Assembly: GCF_013170705.1 (NCBI RefSeq)
Contig: NZ_CP033334.1
Span: 3,821,501 to 3,885,500, forward strand
Origin: Mesorhizobium loti
GTDB lineage: Bacteria; Pseudomonadota; Alphaproteobacteria; Rhizobiales; Rhizobiaceae
Length of the DNA: 64,000 nucleotides
Reading direction: 5' to 3'
The number at the start of each line of letters is the position of its first letter. The stretch's first letter is position 1. Of the stretch, positions 34,401-41,301 are shown piece by piece. Under the pieces are notes generated by a model that saw only the letters and a program-made list of their open reading frames with translations, was not told where the DNA came from and ran no database searches. The translations under genes were made by a program, and so were the position numbers.

Positions 34401-35405
34401 ATCGGCGATTTCTCGACGACGCTGTCGACCAGCGGCAAGTCGGTCGATGCGATGATCGCCGCTCTGTCCGGCTCCGGTACCGCGACGCTGAGAAGCTTGC
34501 AGATCGCCGGCGTCAATCCCGATGCGTTCAGCGCCTTCCTGGCCAAGGCGGATGCGATCGGGCGCGACATCGACGTGGCAAAGACCGCCGGCTTCGCGCC
34601 CGGGATCGCGGCCGATGGCAGTTTCGCCGCCAAGGATGCCGACATCGCCTTCACGATTGCCGGCGGCACGCTGCGGGCGCCGCCGATCAGCCTTGAAAAT
34701 CTCGCGGCGACCCTGTCCACCGACATCACGGCGGATCTCAACACCAGCACGGTCTCCGCCAAGGGCGCGATCACCTATCGGCCAGGCGACGAGGCACTGG
34801 TCGGTTCGGAGCCGGTCGTCAATTTCACCGCCGAAGGGCCTTTCGGCGCCGTCACGCGGCGGTTCGACAGCGAGCCGCTGGCGCAGTTCCTGACCCAGCG
34901 CGCGCTGGAAAGAGAGCAGCAGCGCGTCGAGGCGATGCAGGCGGCGCTGCTCGAAAAGCAGAGGCTGCGGCGCGAGGTGCGCTACTACGCTGCGTTGCAG
35001 GACGCGCGCGACAAGGCCGCCGAAGAGTTGCGCCGGCAGGAGGAAGCGGCGCGGCTGAAAGCCGAGGCGGACGCCAAGGCGAAAGCGGAGGCTGAAGCCC
35101 AGGCTGAAGCGAAAGCGAAGGCCGACGAAGAGGCGAAAGCCCAGGCCGATGCGAAAGCCGCGGCCGAGCAGCAAGCCGCCGACGAAGCCGCCAAGGCACA
35201 GGCCGAACAGGAGCGGCAGACGGCGGAAGAAGCGCTGCGCGTTGCTTCGCGGGAAAGGGCCAGGCTCGAGGCCGAACGCAAGGCCGCGGAACAGGCACCC
35301 AAGGTCGAGCGTGCGCCGCTGCCTGAGGCCAACGACAATCCACCGCCGGCCAAGCCGAAGTCCAATCCGTTCACGATCGACAATCTGCTGAAGTCGTTGC
35401 AGTAG
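31473..35405 (+). CDS. AsmA family protein, very large, with Ala/Lys/Glu-rich coiled-coil tail
   Basis: The 1310-residue protein has one N-terminal membrane helix (LFVIFGGLFVLVLCAALVGP) followed by VDWTGYRAQFEREASAVLGR, the AsmA/YhjG entry motif. A long repetitive periplasmic part of beta-strand-rich segments follows. An AsmA_2-like C-terminal region (GSGTATLRSLQIAGVNPDAF) ends near residue 1130. The last 180 residues are charged coiled coil, with runs such as AKAKAEAEAQAEAKAKADEE, then KSNPFTIDNLLKSLQ. AsmA-like proteins bridge inner and outer membranes and are linked to lipid transport. The stop codon lies in the first unit of an 8-bp tandem array. Confidence 0.9.
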   Translation: MLARLFVIFGGLFVLVLCAALVGPYFVDWTGYRAQFEREASAVLGRKVTVQGDATARLLPFPSVTFSNVAVAGGPNGQPAMTVETFSMDAELAPFLRGEVLIFDMRLVHPKATIDIANDGTVDWAIRPSSPFDLNQISIEKLTVTEGQVELRHAAGGRSHVFSEINSTISAKSLAGPWRMDGTLRLDGLRTTVAASTGKAEGNGQMRLRLKADPDAYPLVIETDGNAGIVNGAAVYSGQFKISSADKNGADKNSAQLRGNDGETVKVSAGKPDPGFRLNGKFSLDHQKLGVDEFRFETGPLDNPYTADGKASVDLGQKPSFAIEANGAQVQFDEAVGAQAGAGLTLEQRIAGLEQALLGLPKPTIPGTVEVKLPAVVAGDTTVRDVHLSAEPVEGGWSVKSLAATLPGRTTLEANGMLSVEDHFGFTGSLLLAVAQPSGFAAWLSKDVDEAIRRLPAAGFKAKVDLSEKRQAFSDLELILGKAKFSGRIDSSQPDEARPSVLMRLEGGELDVDGLAAFASIFVSDKGANRFADRDLDFQIKAGPVSAGGLTADTVDTALRLRDGLLEVDRLSVGGLAGASISATGRIKDFPASPTGKLDASVVAVDLKPLIDVATQHYPDSAVLKGLSSRAAAYPDLFQDARVDLVASAADNGDGTTGLAVSGQGNAGGSAFSASLSGKGALDRLLEAPVTLTFNAKSPDATALLALYGLPALPLGMLGEAHTDIQAKGTLGGGLATTFSLVGNDFKAGFEGTIADTPQGPTAKGKIDLDAADIEPWLMTTGIGLPGMGAGMSTSLSAQGDYGNGLLVLDSVSGAVNEAAVSGDVNIDTKDGVPHLAGALALDELDLDPMAVALFGDSAFLVDKKNGADKSASDKGGVWPSSPFSQKSSLPFTADLDLTTSALAAGPFATAYDAAFSLKLDKEGIRVSDLKAKLLGGALTGLFELKNNEGTGLFTGQMKLAGADLANVLPDAGVGGIGDFSTTLSTSGKSVDAMIAALSGSGTATLRSLQIAGVNPDAFSAFLAKADAIGRDIDVAKTAGFAPGIAADGSFAAKDADIAFTIAGGTLRAPPISLENLAATLSTDITADLNTSTVSAKGAITYRPGDEALVGSEPVVNFTAEGPFGAVTRRFDSEPLAQFLTQRALEREQQRVEAMQAALLEKQRLRREVRYYAALQDARDKAAEELRRQEEAARLKAEADAKAKAEAEAQAEAKAKADEEAKAQADAKAAAEQQAADEAAKAQAEQERQTAEEALRVASRERARLEAERKAAEQAPKVERAPLPEANDNPPPAKPKSNPFTIDNLLKSLQ

Positions 35406-35518
35406 GGCAGTAGGGCAGTAGGGCAGTAGGGCAGTAGGGCAGTAGGGCAGTAGGGCAGTAGGGCAGTAGGGCAGTAGGGCAGTAGGGCAGTAGGGCAGTA
35501 GGGCAGTAGGGCAGTAGG
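35399..35518. repeat. 15 x 8-bp tandem repeat (GCAGTAGG)
   Basis: Fifteen uninterrupted copies of GCAGTAGG begin inside the last sense codon of the AsmA gene and include its TAG stop. They sit between that gene and the convergent ECF sigma factor gene. No base differs among the units. Confidence 0.95.
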
Positions 35519-35556
35519 ACAGGCCTTCCCAGTTGCTCTCCCGAAGGGCGATCGTC

Positions 35557-36444
35557 TCAGGGAACGAACAACTCGGCACCGTCGGCAACGTAGCGGGCGT
35601 GGCGGAAATCGCGGATGGCGGCGAGCTTGCCGTCCTGCCAGGCCAGCAGGATGAAATAGGCGGGTCGCGCCATTGGGTTGCCAGGATCGCGGACAAGGAT
35701 TGCCGGCCTGTTTTCGACGAAGCCCGGCACAAGACGCCAATCCTGCACCCGGGAATAGTTGTTGAAGTAGGTGCCGACGTCCTTGCGGCCGTTGAGCCGT
35801 GTCCTGGCCACCAGTTCCAACCGCACCTCTTGCGCCAGCATGTCGCGCACCGCGTCGAAATCACGGGCATTGAAGCGGTCGATGTAAGCATCGAGCAGCA
35901 GTCGTTCAGTGGCGCCCAGCCTGGGAAGAGGGCGGTCGTCCGGTTCGTCGGCGATCCGGCGCAGCCGGTCGCGGCCGCGATGCAGTGCCGCCTTGATTGC
36001 AGGAATGCTGGTGTCGAGCATCGCGCTGATCTCCTGCAGGGAATAGCCCAGGACGTCCATCATGACGACGCTGCTTCGCTGTGCGACGGGAAGACGCATG
36101 AAGGTATGCAGCCCGGCGGCCGCGGCCTGACGATCGATGGTGGGGTTTACCGGGTCGACGATCATGTCGGGGTCCTCATCGGCGGTGGTCTTTTCGCGGG
36201 AGCGCCGGCGCAGGAAATCGAGCGCCGTATTGTGCGCGATGCGAAACAGCCAGCCTTCCGGATTGGCGATCGGGCCGGCGTTGGGCAACGCCTCGAATGC
36301 CTTGGCCAGCGCCTCCTGCAGCACGTCCTCGCCGTCGATGACCGAGCCCGTCATGCGGGCACAATAGCGGTGCAGCTTGGGGCGCAATTCCCCAGACAGG
36401 CGCTCAAAGAGCCGATGCTGCTCGCCGGGAATGGGAATGTTCAT
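35557..36444 (-). CDS. ECF RNA polymerase sigma factor with C-terminal SnoaL-like domain
   Basis: The 295-residue protein has sigma-70 region 2 (LHRYCARMTGSVIDGEDVLQ, EALAKAFE..NPEGWLFRIAHN) and region 4 (DVLGYSLQEISAMLDTSIPA, AIKAALHRGRDRLRRI). From about residue 170 an extra 120-residue SnoaL/NTF2-like domain follows (LLDAYIDRFNARDFDAVRDM ending ..GAELFVP). ECF factors with such tails (ECF41-like groups) need no classical anti-sigma; the tail itself modulates activity. A small dimeric-barrel gene lies 33 bases upstream in the same direction, likely the functional partner. Stimulus unknown. Confidence 0.9.
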   Translation of the reverse strand: MNIPIPGEQHRLFERLSGELRPKLHRYCARMTGSVIDGEDVLQEALAKAFEALPNAGPIANPEGWLFRIAHNTALDFLRRRSREKTTADEDPDMIVDPVNPTIDRQAAAAGLHTFMRLPVAQRSSVVMMDVLGYSLQEISAMLDTSIPAIKAALHRGRDRLRRIADEPDDRPLPRLGATERLLLDAYIDRFNARDFDAVRDMLAQEVRLELVARTRLNGRKDVGTYFNNYSRVQDWRLVPGFVENRPAILVRDPGNPMARPAYFILLAWQDGKLAAIRDFRHARYVADGAELFVP

Positions 36445-36477
36445 AAGCCTCCCGTTCGATGACGCCGTCTGCCCCTG

Positions 36478-36783
36478 TCACTCATCCAGCATCCGATAGC
36501 TGCCCACCACGGTCATCTCGTCGCGTTGCGGACGTTCGCTGCAGCGATCCCTGATGCCGTTTTGAAAAGCCTCGAATGCGGCCAATCCGGTGATGATCTC
36601 GGCATGGGCATCGGTTTCCGTCTCGACCAGATGGACGAAAGTCCCGTCGCCGGATCGCAAGGTCATGTAGCGAACGCCGTCCGGCGATTTGTCATGCAAT
36701 TCCTGGAAGACCGCCTTGATCAGCCGCTCATTCTCGTCGGCTCGTTCGGGTTTGGTCTTGTAGCGTATCAGATGACGTTTCAT
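36478..36783 (-). CDS. Small dimeric alpha/beta barrel-like protein
   Basis: The 101-residue protein, MKRHLIRYKTKPERADENER.. FQELHDKSPDGVRYMTLRSG.. FVHLVETE, has the strand-helix layout of antibiotic-biosynthesis-monooxygenase-like ferredoxin folds. The start at 36783 is supported by GAAAGGAAG. It is the first gene of a transcript with the ECF sigma factor. Other ECF41-type factors also pair with small redox or carboxymuconolactone-type enzymes, so it may be part of the stress response. Confidence 0.75.
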   Translation of the reverse strand: MKRHLIRYKTKPERADENERLIKAVFQELHDKSPDGVRYMTLRSGDGTFVHLVETETDAHAEIITGLAAFEAFQNGIRDRCSERPQRDEMTVVGSYRMLDE

Positions 36784-36908
36784 CGCTGGGCTTCCTTTCG
36801 ATTGCGTCTCTCCCTTTGAGGCCTTCATCCCCTGGACGTTGCGGCGAGGTCAAAGGATTCGGGCGCCGCAAAAAATCACCATGCCATCCGGCGCAAGACG
36901 CCTGCGCG

Positions 36909-37355
36909 TCACTCGCGACCCTGGTCGAGCAGGCGCCGCAGCATGGGTTCGATGCGAGAAAGCTCGTCGAGATGCGCCGCCGACAGTTCAGCCAGGCAAT
37001 CGTCGGCGCGCTCGGTCAGCCGCAGCAGTACACGGCGGTGGTCATCCTTGTCCTGATCCCGTGTGACCAGGCCCGCCTCGCTGAGGCGATTGACCAGTTC
37101 GACGGCACTGTGGTGGCGGATGCGCAGGCGTTCCGCCAGGTCGCCAACCGTCACCGGTCCGCCGCCCGGAAATCCCTTGATCGCCAGCAGGGCCTGGTGC
37201 TGGCGCGGCGTCAGGCCGGCGTCTTCCGCCTGCACCTGGCTGAATTCGAGGAAGCGGCGGATCAGGTAGCGGAACTCGGACAGCCGCTGGTAGTCGGACT
37301 GTTTGATGGCGGGGCGAGATTTTCCGGGCTGCGTCATTCCAGACATTTGTTCCAT
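36909..37355 (-). CDS. MarR family transcriptional regulator
   Basis: The 148-residue protein has a winged helix-turn-helix: LTPRQHQALLAIKGFPGGGP, VTVGDLAERLRIRHHSAVEL, then wing TRDQDKDDHRRVLLRLT, and helical dimerisation ends. It is divergent from a ClC channel gene with a perfect 7-1-7 inverted repeat between the two starts, so autoregulation and control of the channel gene are likely. Confidence 0.9.
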   Translation of the reverse strand: MEQMSGMTQPGKSRPAIKQSDYQRLSEFRYLIRRFLEFSQVQAEDAGLTPRQHQALLAIKGFPGGGPVTVGDLAERLRIRHHSAVELVNRLSEAGLVTRDQDKDDHRRVLLRLTERADDCLAELSAAHLDELSRIEPMLRRLLDQGRE

Positions 37356-37402
37356 TCCGGCAAAAGGCTCAAACGGTTTTGGTGCAGACCGGCTTGAATT
37401 TA

Positions 37403-37417
37403 TATCGTATTACGATA
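37403..37417. promoter_or_regulatory. Probable MarR operator, TATCGTA-T-TACGATA
   Basis: A perfect inverted repeat of 7 bp around one base lies between the divergent MarR (start 37355) and ClC (start 37497) genes. A -35-like TTGAAT sits five bases to its left, so a bound repressor would cover the promoter. Confidence 0.7.
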
Positions 37418-37496
37418 CATAGCGAGCCGACAAAGCCGGCTGGCATCTTCGCCCGTGCCACATATCCGAGATCCGGCCGCCGCCAGAAAGCCAGCC

Positions 37497-39299
37497 ATGA
37501 AGCCCCATCATTCCGAAAACGGTCACTTGCGCGATTTCACCACCGACGCGCGGGTCTTGACCATTGCCACCATAGCCGTGGTGGTCGCCACGGCGGGGTT
37601 GTTCGCCGGCATCGTGCTTTTGAAACTGATCCGGCTCGCCACCAACATCGCCTATTTCGGCCAGTTCACGCTCGACGACCTGAAATTGCAGGACACGCCG
37701 CTCGGTTACGCCGCGGTGGTGGTGCCGGTGATAGGCGCACTGATCATCGGCCTGATGGCACGCTATGGCAGCGAGAAGATCCGTGGCCACGGCATTCCCG
37801 AGGCCATCGAGGCGATCCTACTCGGGCGCTCGAAGCTCGATGCCAAGGTTGCGATCCTGAAGCCGCTGTCATCGGCGATTTCGATCGGCTCGGGCGGACC
37901 CTTCGGCGCCGAGGGCCCGATCATCATGACCGGCGGCGCGATCGGCTCGCTGATCGCGCAGATGCTGCCGGTCACCGACAATGAGCGCAAGACGCTGCTG
38001 GTGGCGGGAGCGGCGGCGGGCATGACCACGGTGTTCGGCACGCCGATCGCCGCGATCATGCTGGCGGTGGAACTGCTTCTGTTCGAATGGACGCCGCGCA
38101 GCTTCATTCCGGTGGCGGTGGCGGCCATCGTGGCCGAGGTCGAGCGCACCGTGCTGCATTTGCCCGGGCCGATCTTTCCGTTCCAGGGCGGCATGGCGGT
38201 GTCGTTCACCGGGCTCGGCGGCTGGGTTCTGGTCGGCATCTGCGCCGGCCTGTTGTCGGGACTGCTCACCCAGATGGTCTATGCCTGCGAGGACGCCTTC
38301 CAGAAATTGCCGATCCACTGGATGTGGTGGCCGATGATCGGCGGCCTGATGGTCGGCGTCGGCGGCTTGATCGAACCACGGGCACTCGGTGTCGGCTACG
38401 ACAACATCGCCGACATGCTGGATGGACGCACGATCGCCACCGCGGCGCTTCTCCTGCTCGTGGTCAAGGCGATCATCTGGTCGGTGGCGCTCGGCTCGGG
38501 AACATCCGGCGGCGTGCTGGCGCCACTGCTGATCATGGGTGGCGCGATGGGCGCTGTGCTTGCCGGGATACTGCCCGCGGCGGATCCGGGATTCTGGGCG
38601 CTGCTGGCCATGGCGGCCACGATGGGTGGCACGATGCGCGCGCCGCTGACGGCTACTTTCTTCGCCGTCGAGTTGACCGGCAACACGCATGTGCTGGTGC
38701 CGCTGATCGCGGCCTGTGCGGCGGCGCATGCCGTGACGGTGCTCCTGATGAAGCGTTCGATCCTGACCGAGAAGATCGCCAGGCGAGGGCACCACCTCGT
38801 GCGCGAATATCGTGTCGATCCGTTCGCGCTGACCAGGGTGCGCGAGGTGATGACGTCGCAGGTCGAGAGCGTGCCGGCGACGATGACGCTGCATGGCGCG
38901 GCGGCCTTCCTGACCGCGCCTGAGACACGCCATCCGAGTTTTCCCGTGATCGATGACAACGGGCAGGTGCTCGGTCTCATCGATCCGCCGGCGATCCTGC
39001 GCTGGCGCCGTGCCGGCACGCACAGGACCACGACGCTCGGCGAGTTGCTCGCCGGAACCAAGGTAACGCTCGCTTTTCCCGACGAATATCTGGAAGGTCT
39101 GTCCGACAAGCTGTTGATGGCCAACGTGTCGCATCTGCCGGTCGTCTCGCGCGAGGACGCAAAGCTGGTTGGCTATGTCGGCTGGAAGGATCTGATGCGC
39201 GTGCGCTCCAGAAAACAGGCCGAGGAGCGTGATCGTTCAACCTTGCTTGGCTTCGGCACCAGGCGCGGGAAAAAGACGGACCCGGTCGAGAGCGCCTAG
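37497..39299 (+). CDS. ClC family chloride channel/transporter with CBS domains
   Basis: The 600-residue membrane protein carries the ClC selectivity motifs GHGIPEAIEAIL, GSGGPFGAEGP (with the gating Glu) and GSGTSGGVLAPLL. Two CBS domains occupy about residues 450-585 (VREVMTSQVESVPATMTLHG; ANVSHLPVVSREDAKLVGYV). ClC proteins move chloride, often in exchange for protons; CBS pairs bind nucleotides and adjust activity. Start chosen at 37497 rather than the upstream in-frame ATG. The stop overlaps the convergent RHH gene by three bases. Confidence 0.92.
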   Translation: MKPHHSENGHLRDFTTDARVLTIATIAVVVATAGLFAGIVLLKLIRLATNIAYFGQFTLDDLKLQDTPLGYAAVVVPVIGALIIGLMARYGSEKIRGHGIPEAIEAILLGRSKLDAKVAILKPLSSAISIGSGGPFGAEGPIIMTGGAIGSLIAQMLPVTDNERKTLLVAGAAAGMTTVFGTPIAAIMLAVELLLFEWTPRSFIPVAVAAIVAEVERTVLHLPGPIFPFQGGMAVSFTGLGGWVLVGICAGLLSGLLTQMVYACEDAFQKLPIHWMWWPMIGGLMVGVGGLIEPRALGVGYDNIADMLDGRTIATAALLLLVVKAIIWSVALGSGTSGGVLAPLLIMGGAMGAVLAGILPAADPGFWALLAMAATMGGTMRAPLTATFFAVELTGNTHVLVPLIAACAAAHAVTVLLMKRSILTEKIARRGHHLVREYRVDPFALTRVREVMTSQVESVPATMTLHGAAAFLTAPETRHPSFPVIDDNGQVLGLIDPPAILRWRRAGTHRTTTLGELLAGTKVTLAFPDEYLEGLSDKLLMANVSHLPVVSREDAKLVGYVGWKDLMRVRSRKQAEERDRSTLLGFGTRRGKKTDPVESA

Positions 39300-39517
39300 A
39301 TCGGTCCGCGCTTCACCCACTGCAGTACGTACAGCCTCAGCGCCGAGGACAGGTTGGTGTCACGGGGCCGGGTCTCGTCGACTTCGGCCACGAGTGCTGC
39401 GAGCGTCAGCTTTCTCTGCGCCGCGATCGCGACGAGATCGTCGTAGAAGGGTTTTTCGAGGGAATAGCTGGTGCGATGGCCGCGAATGGTCACGGAGCGC
39501 TTTTCGACGACGCTCAC
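39296..39517 (-). CDS. Ribbon-helix-helix domain protein
   Basis: The 73-residue protein (SVVEKRSVTIRGHRTSYSLE.. FYDDLVAIAAQRKLTLAALV.. SSALRLYVLQWV) fits the RHH_4-type family often found next to DUF4169 in Rhizobiales. It may bind DNA, but the family has not been clearly characterised. The start is taken as GTG 39517, eleven bases after the DUF4169 stop; a start in an overlapping upstream stretch is possible. Last gene of the sspB-DUF4169-RHH unit. Confidence 0.78.
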   Translation of the reverse strand: MSVVEKRSVTIRGHRTSYSLEKPFYDDLVAIAAQRKLTLAALVAEVDETRPRDTNLSSALRLYVLQWVKRGPI

Positions 39518-39527
39518 GGCCGAACGC

Positions 39528-39722
39528 TCATTGCTCGTCCTTGCCGAACGGCTCGAGGCGATGGCCTTCGACAAATTTTTCGGCCTTGTCGGCGACCTGC
39601 CGATCGCGTTGCTTGTCCGCCTTGGAACGGCCGTGCAGGATCCGGTTCTGTTCGGCGACGCGCAGCTTCTCGTCCCGCGCCCTCTGCTTGCGAGCCTGGC
39701 GGAGATTGACGATGTCGGCCAT
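39528..39722 (-). CDS. DUF4169 family protein
   Basis: A 64-residue, very basic and charged protein, MADIVNLRQARKQRARDEKL.., with HGRSKADKQRD in the middle, typical of DUF4169. It lies 17 bases after sspB. Small helical protein of unknown function, conserved in this position in Rhizobiales. Confidence 0.85.
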   Translation of the reverse strand: MADIVNLRQARKQRARDEKLRVAEQNRILHGRSKADKQRDRQVADKAEKFVEGHRLEPFGKDEQ

Positions 39723-39739
39723 GGCGAGAGCCCGGGAGC

Positions 39740-40276
39740 CTATTTCTTGCGGAAGGCGTCGAGCGAAACCACTTCGGCGCCCTTGGTGCCGGCTTCAGCC
39801 GCGGCGGGCTTCTTCTCCGCTTCGGCGGCGGCCTTCTTCTCGGCCTTCGGCTTCTTCTCGGAGACGATGGTCAGCGGCTCGGGCGCGGGCGCGGCTGGTT
39901 CCTCATCGGGCTGGGCGTCGGTCTTGACGTCGAACTCGAGTTCGAAATTGACCGAGGGATCATAGAAGCCGCGCACGGCCGAGAATGGGATTTCCAGTTT
40001 CTCCGGCACGTCGGAGAAGGACAAGCCGACCTCGAAGCCGGTGTCCGTCACCTTCAGGTCCCAATACTGGAACTGGATGACGATGGTCATCTGCTCGGGA
40101 TAGCGCTCACGCAACCGCGACGACACGCGCACGCCGGGCGCACCGGTCAGGAAGGTAATGAAGAAGTGGTGGTTGCCGGGAAGGCCGGTGCGTGCGACCT
40201 CGGCCAGGACCTTGCGCATGACGCCGCGCAACGCCTCCTGGGCCAGAATGTCGTAGCGGATGTGGTCGTCGGCCAT
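39740..40276 (-). CDS. sspB: SspB-family ClpXP adaptor
   Basis: The 178-residue protein has the SspB substrate-binding domain at residues 1-120 (DILAQEALRGVMRKVLAEVA.. HHFFITFLTGAPGVRVSSRL.. MTIVIQFQYWDLKV.. ). It also has an Ala/Lys/Glu/Pro-rich flexible linker and a C-terminal ClpX-binding-type tail (AEVVSLDAFRKK). SspB delivers ssrA-tagged proteins to ClpXP; alphaproteobacterial versions recognise the ANDNYAEARLAA-type tag. That tag is encoded about 3 kb away on the same strand. Confidence 0.92.
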   Translation of the reverse strand: MADDHIRYDILAQEALRGVMRKVLAEVARTGLPGNHHFFITFLTGAPGVRVSSRLRERYPEQMTIVIQFQYWDLKVTDTGFEVGLSFSDVPEKLEIPFSAVRGFYDPSVNFELEFDVKTDAQPDEEPAAPAPEPLTIVSEKKPKAEKKAAAEAEKKPAAAEAGTKGAEVVSLDAFRKK

Positions 40277-40422
40277 GTGGTGGTCGGGTTCCGTTGAATC
40301 GTCCGCATAGCTGTAATCAAGCTTGAGCGCGGCGTAAACCGCATATAGATCACCGCCGCGTCGAAGCGAGGACTATTGCCAACGATTTGATCGGCAAGCC
40401 GGCTTCATGGCAACCGCAAATG

Positions 40423-41112
40423 TTATGCGTTAGCCAGCGTGGCGTGCTTTTTCGCGCTGGCCGCCGTGGGCCGCTTGCCGAAAGCGCGCAGGAAGGTGCG
40501 CACGCCGTTTGTCGCCGATTGCACCACCTCGTCCTCGCGCGGTGTGCCGCCGAGCATGAAGGTGGTCTGCAGTTCGGCATTGACGAGGCCGAGGAACTGG
40601 CGCGCCGCGACGTCGGGATCATCGATTACGAGATGGCCGCCATAGGCGAGGCGGGCGAGGCGGGCGGCGATTGCCGGCCATGTCCTGCCCGGGCCTTGCT
40701 CGCGCCATTCGGCAAACAATTCGGGATAGCGCTCACCTTCGGTCTGGATCAGCTTGCGCAGGAATTTTCCGTCGCGGTTGCAGATGCAGTTCTGGTTCAG
40801 GCGCACGGCAAAGCCGATCAGATCGGCTTCGAGGTCCCCTGGCTGGTCGGGAAAGGTGGCTATGGTGGCGAAGATGCCCACATTGCAGCGCTCGGTGAGG
40901 TCGCGCACAACGGCCATGAAGAGCTTTTCCTTGTCGCCGTGGTGGTTGTAGACGGTTTGGCGCGAGACGCCCGCCTCGGCGGCGATCAGGTCGATGTTGG
41001 CGCCGGCGAAGCCCTCGCGGCAGAACACGCTGGCGGCGGCGTCGACAATCGATACGCGCTTGGCCTCGTGGCCGCGTGGCGGGAAAGTGTCAGGAGAAAC
41101 GCCCGGTCTCAT
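40423..41112 (-). CDS. TetR/AcrR family transcriptional regulator
   Basis: The 229-residue protein has an N-terminal TetR helix-turn-helix (VDAAASVFCREGFAGANIDL, IAAEAGVSRQTVYNHHGDKE) and a ligand-binding domain of the C-terminal AefR-like type (FLRKLIQTEGERYPELFAEW). It is divergent from a Bcr/CflA exporter with an operator overlapping the exporter promoter, so it most likely represses that gene until a drug binds. Confidence 0.9.
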   Translation of the reverse strand: MRPGVSPDTFPPRGHEAKRVSIVDAAASVFCREGFAGANIDLIAAEAGVSRQTVYNHHGDKEKLFMAVVRDLTERCNVGIFATIATFPDQPGDLEADLIGFAVRLNQNCICNRDGKFLRKLIQTEGERYPELFAEWREQGPGRTWPAIAARLARLAYGGHLVIDDPDVAARQFLGLVNAELQTTFMLGGTPREDEVVQSATNGVRTFLRAFGKRPTAASAKKHATLANA

Positions 41113-41132
41113 GAAATTCTATATAGAGGTGA

Positions 41133-41161
41133 TTGACGATTTGGACAAGAGTGTCTAAATT
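41133..41161 (+). promoter_or_regulatory. Promoter of the MFS exporter with embedded TetR operator
   Basis: -35 TTGACG (41133-41138) and -10 TAAATT (41156-41161) are 17 bases apart. The spacer holds the near-palindrome TTGGACA-AGAG-TGTCTAA (41141-41158; 6 of 7 positions paired), which a TetR dimer would occupy. Confidence 0.65.
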
Positions 41162-41301
41162 TCTGGACAGGATGCAAAGAGATTTCGCATCGAGGAGACG
41201 AATAGAATTCGCTCCCGGCGAGTCGGAATCTCGCGGTATGGACCGTCCTAGGGTTAGACGTCGCCTGGCGGCGGCAGCCAGATTCGAAAGAAGCCAATAT
41301 C

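Noticed and set aside
35399..35518. CRISPR-like array
   Set aside because: Period is 8 bp with no spacers; it is a simple tandem repeat. The same applies to the 7-bp arrays near 48.9 kb.
34173..35891. A 572-codon minus-strand frame containing repeated CPTALLPY
   Set aside because: It runs antisense through the AsmA gene, the 8-bp array and the sigma factor end. The repetitive peptide is produced by the array and the rest is Arg/Gly-rich shadow translation.
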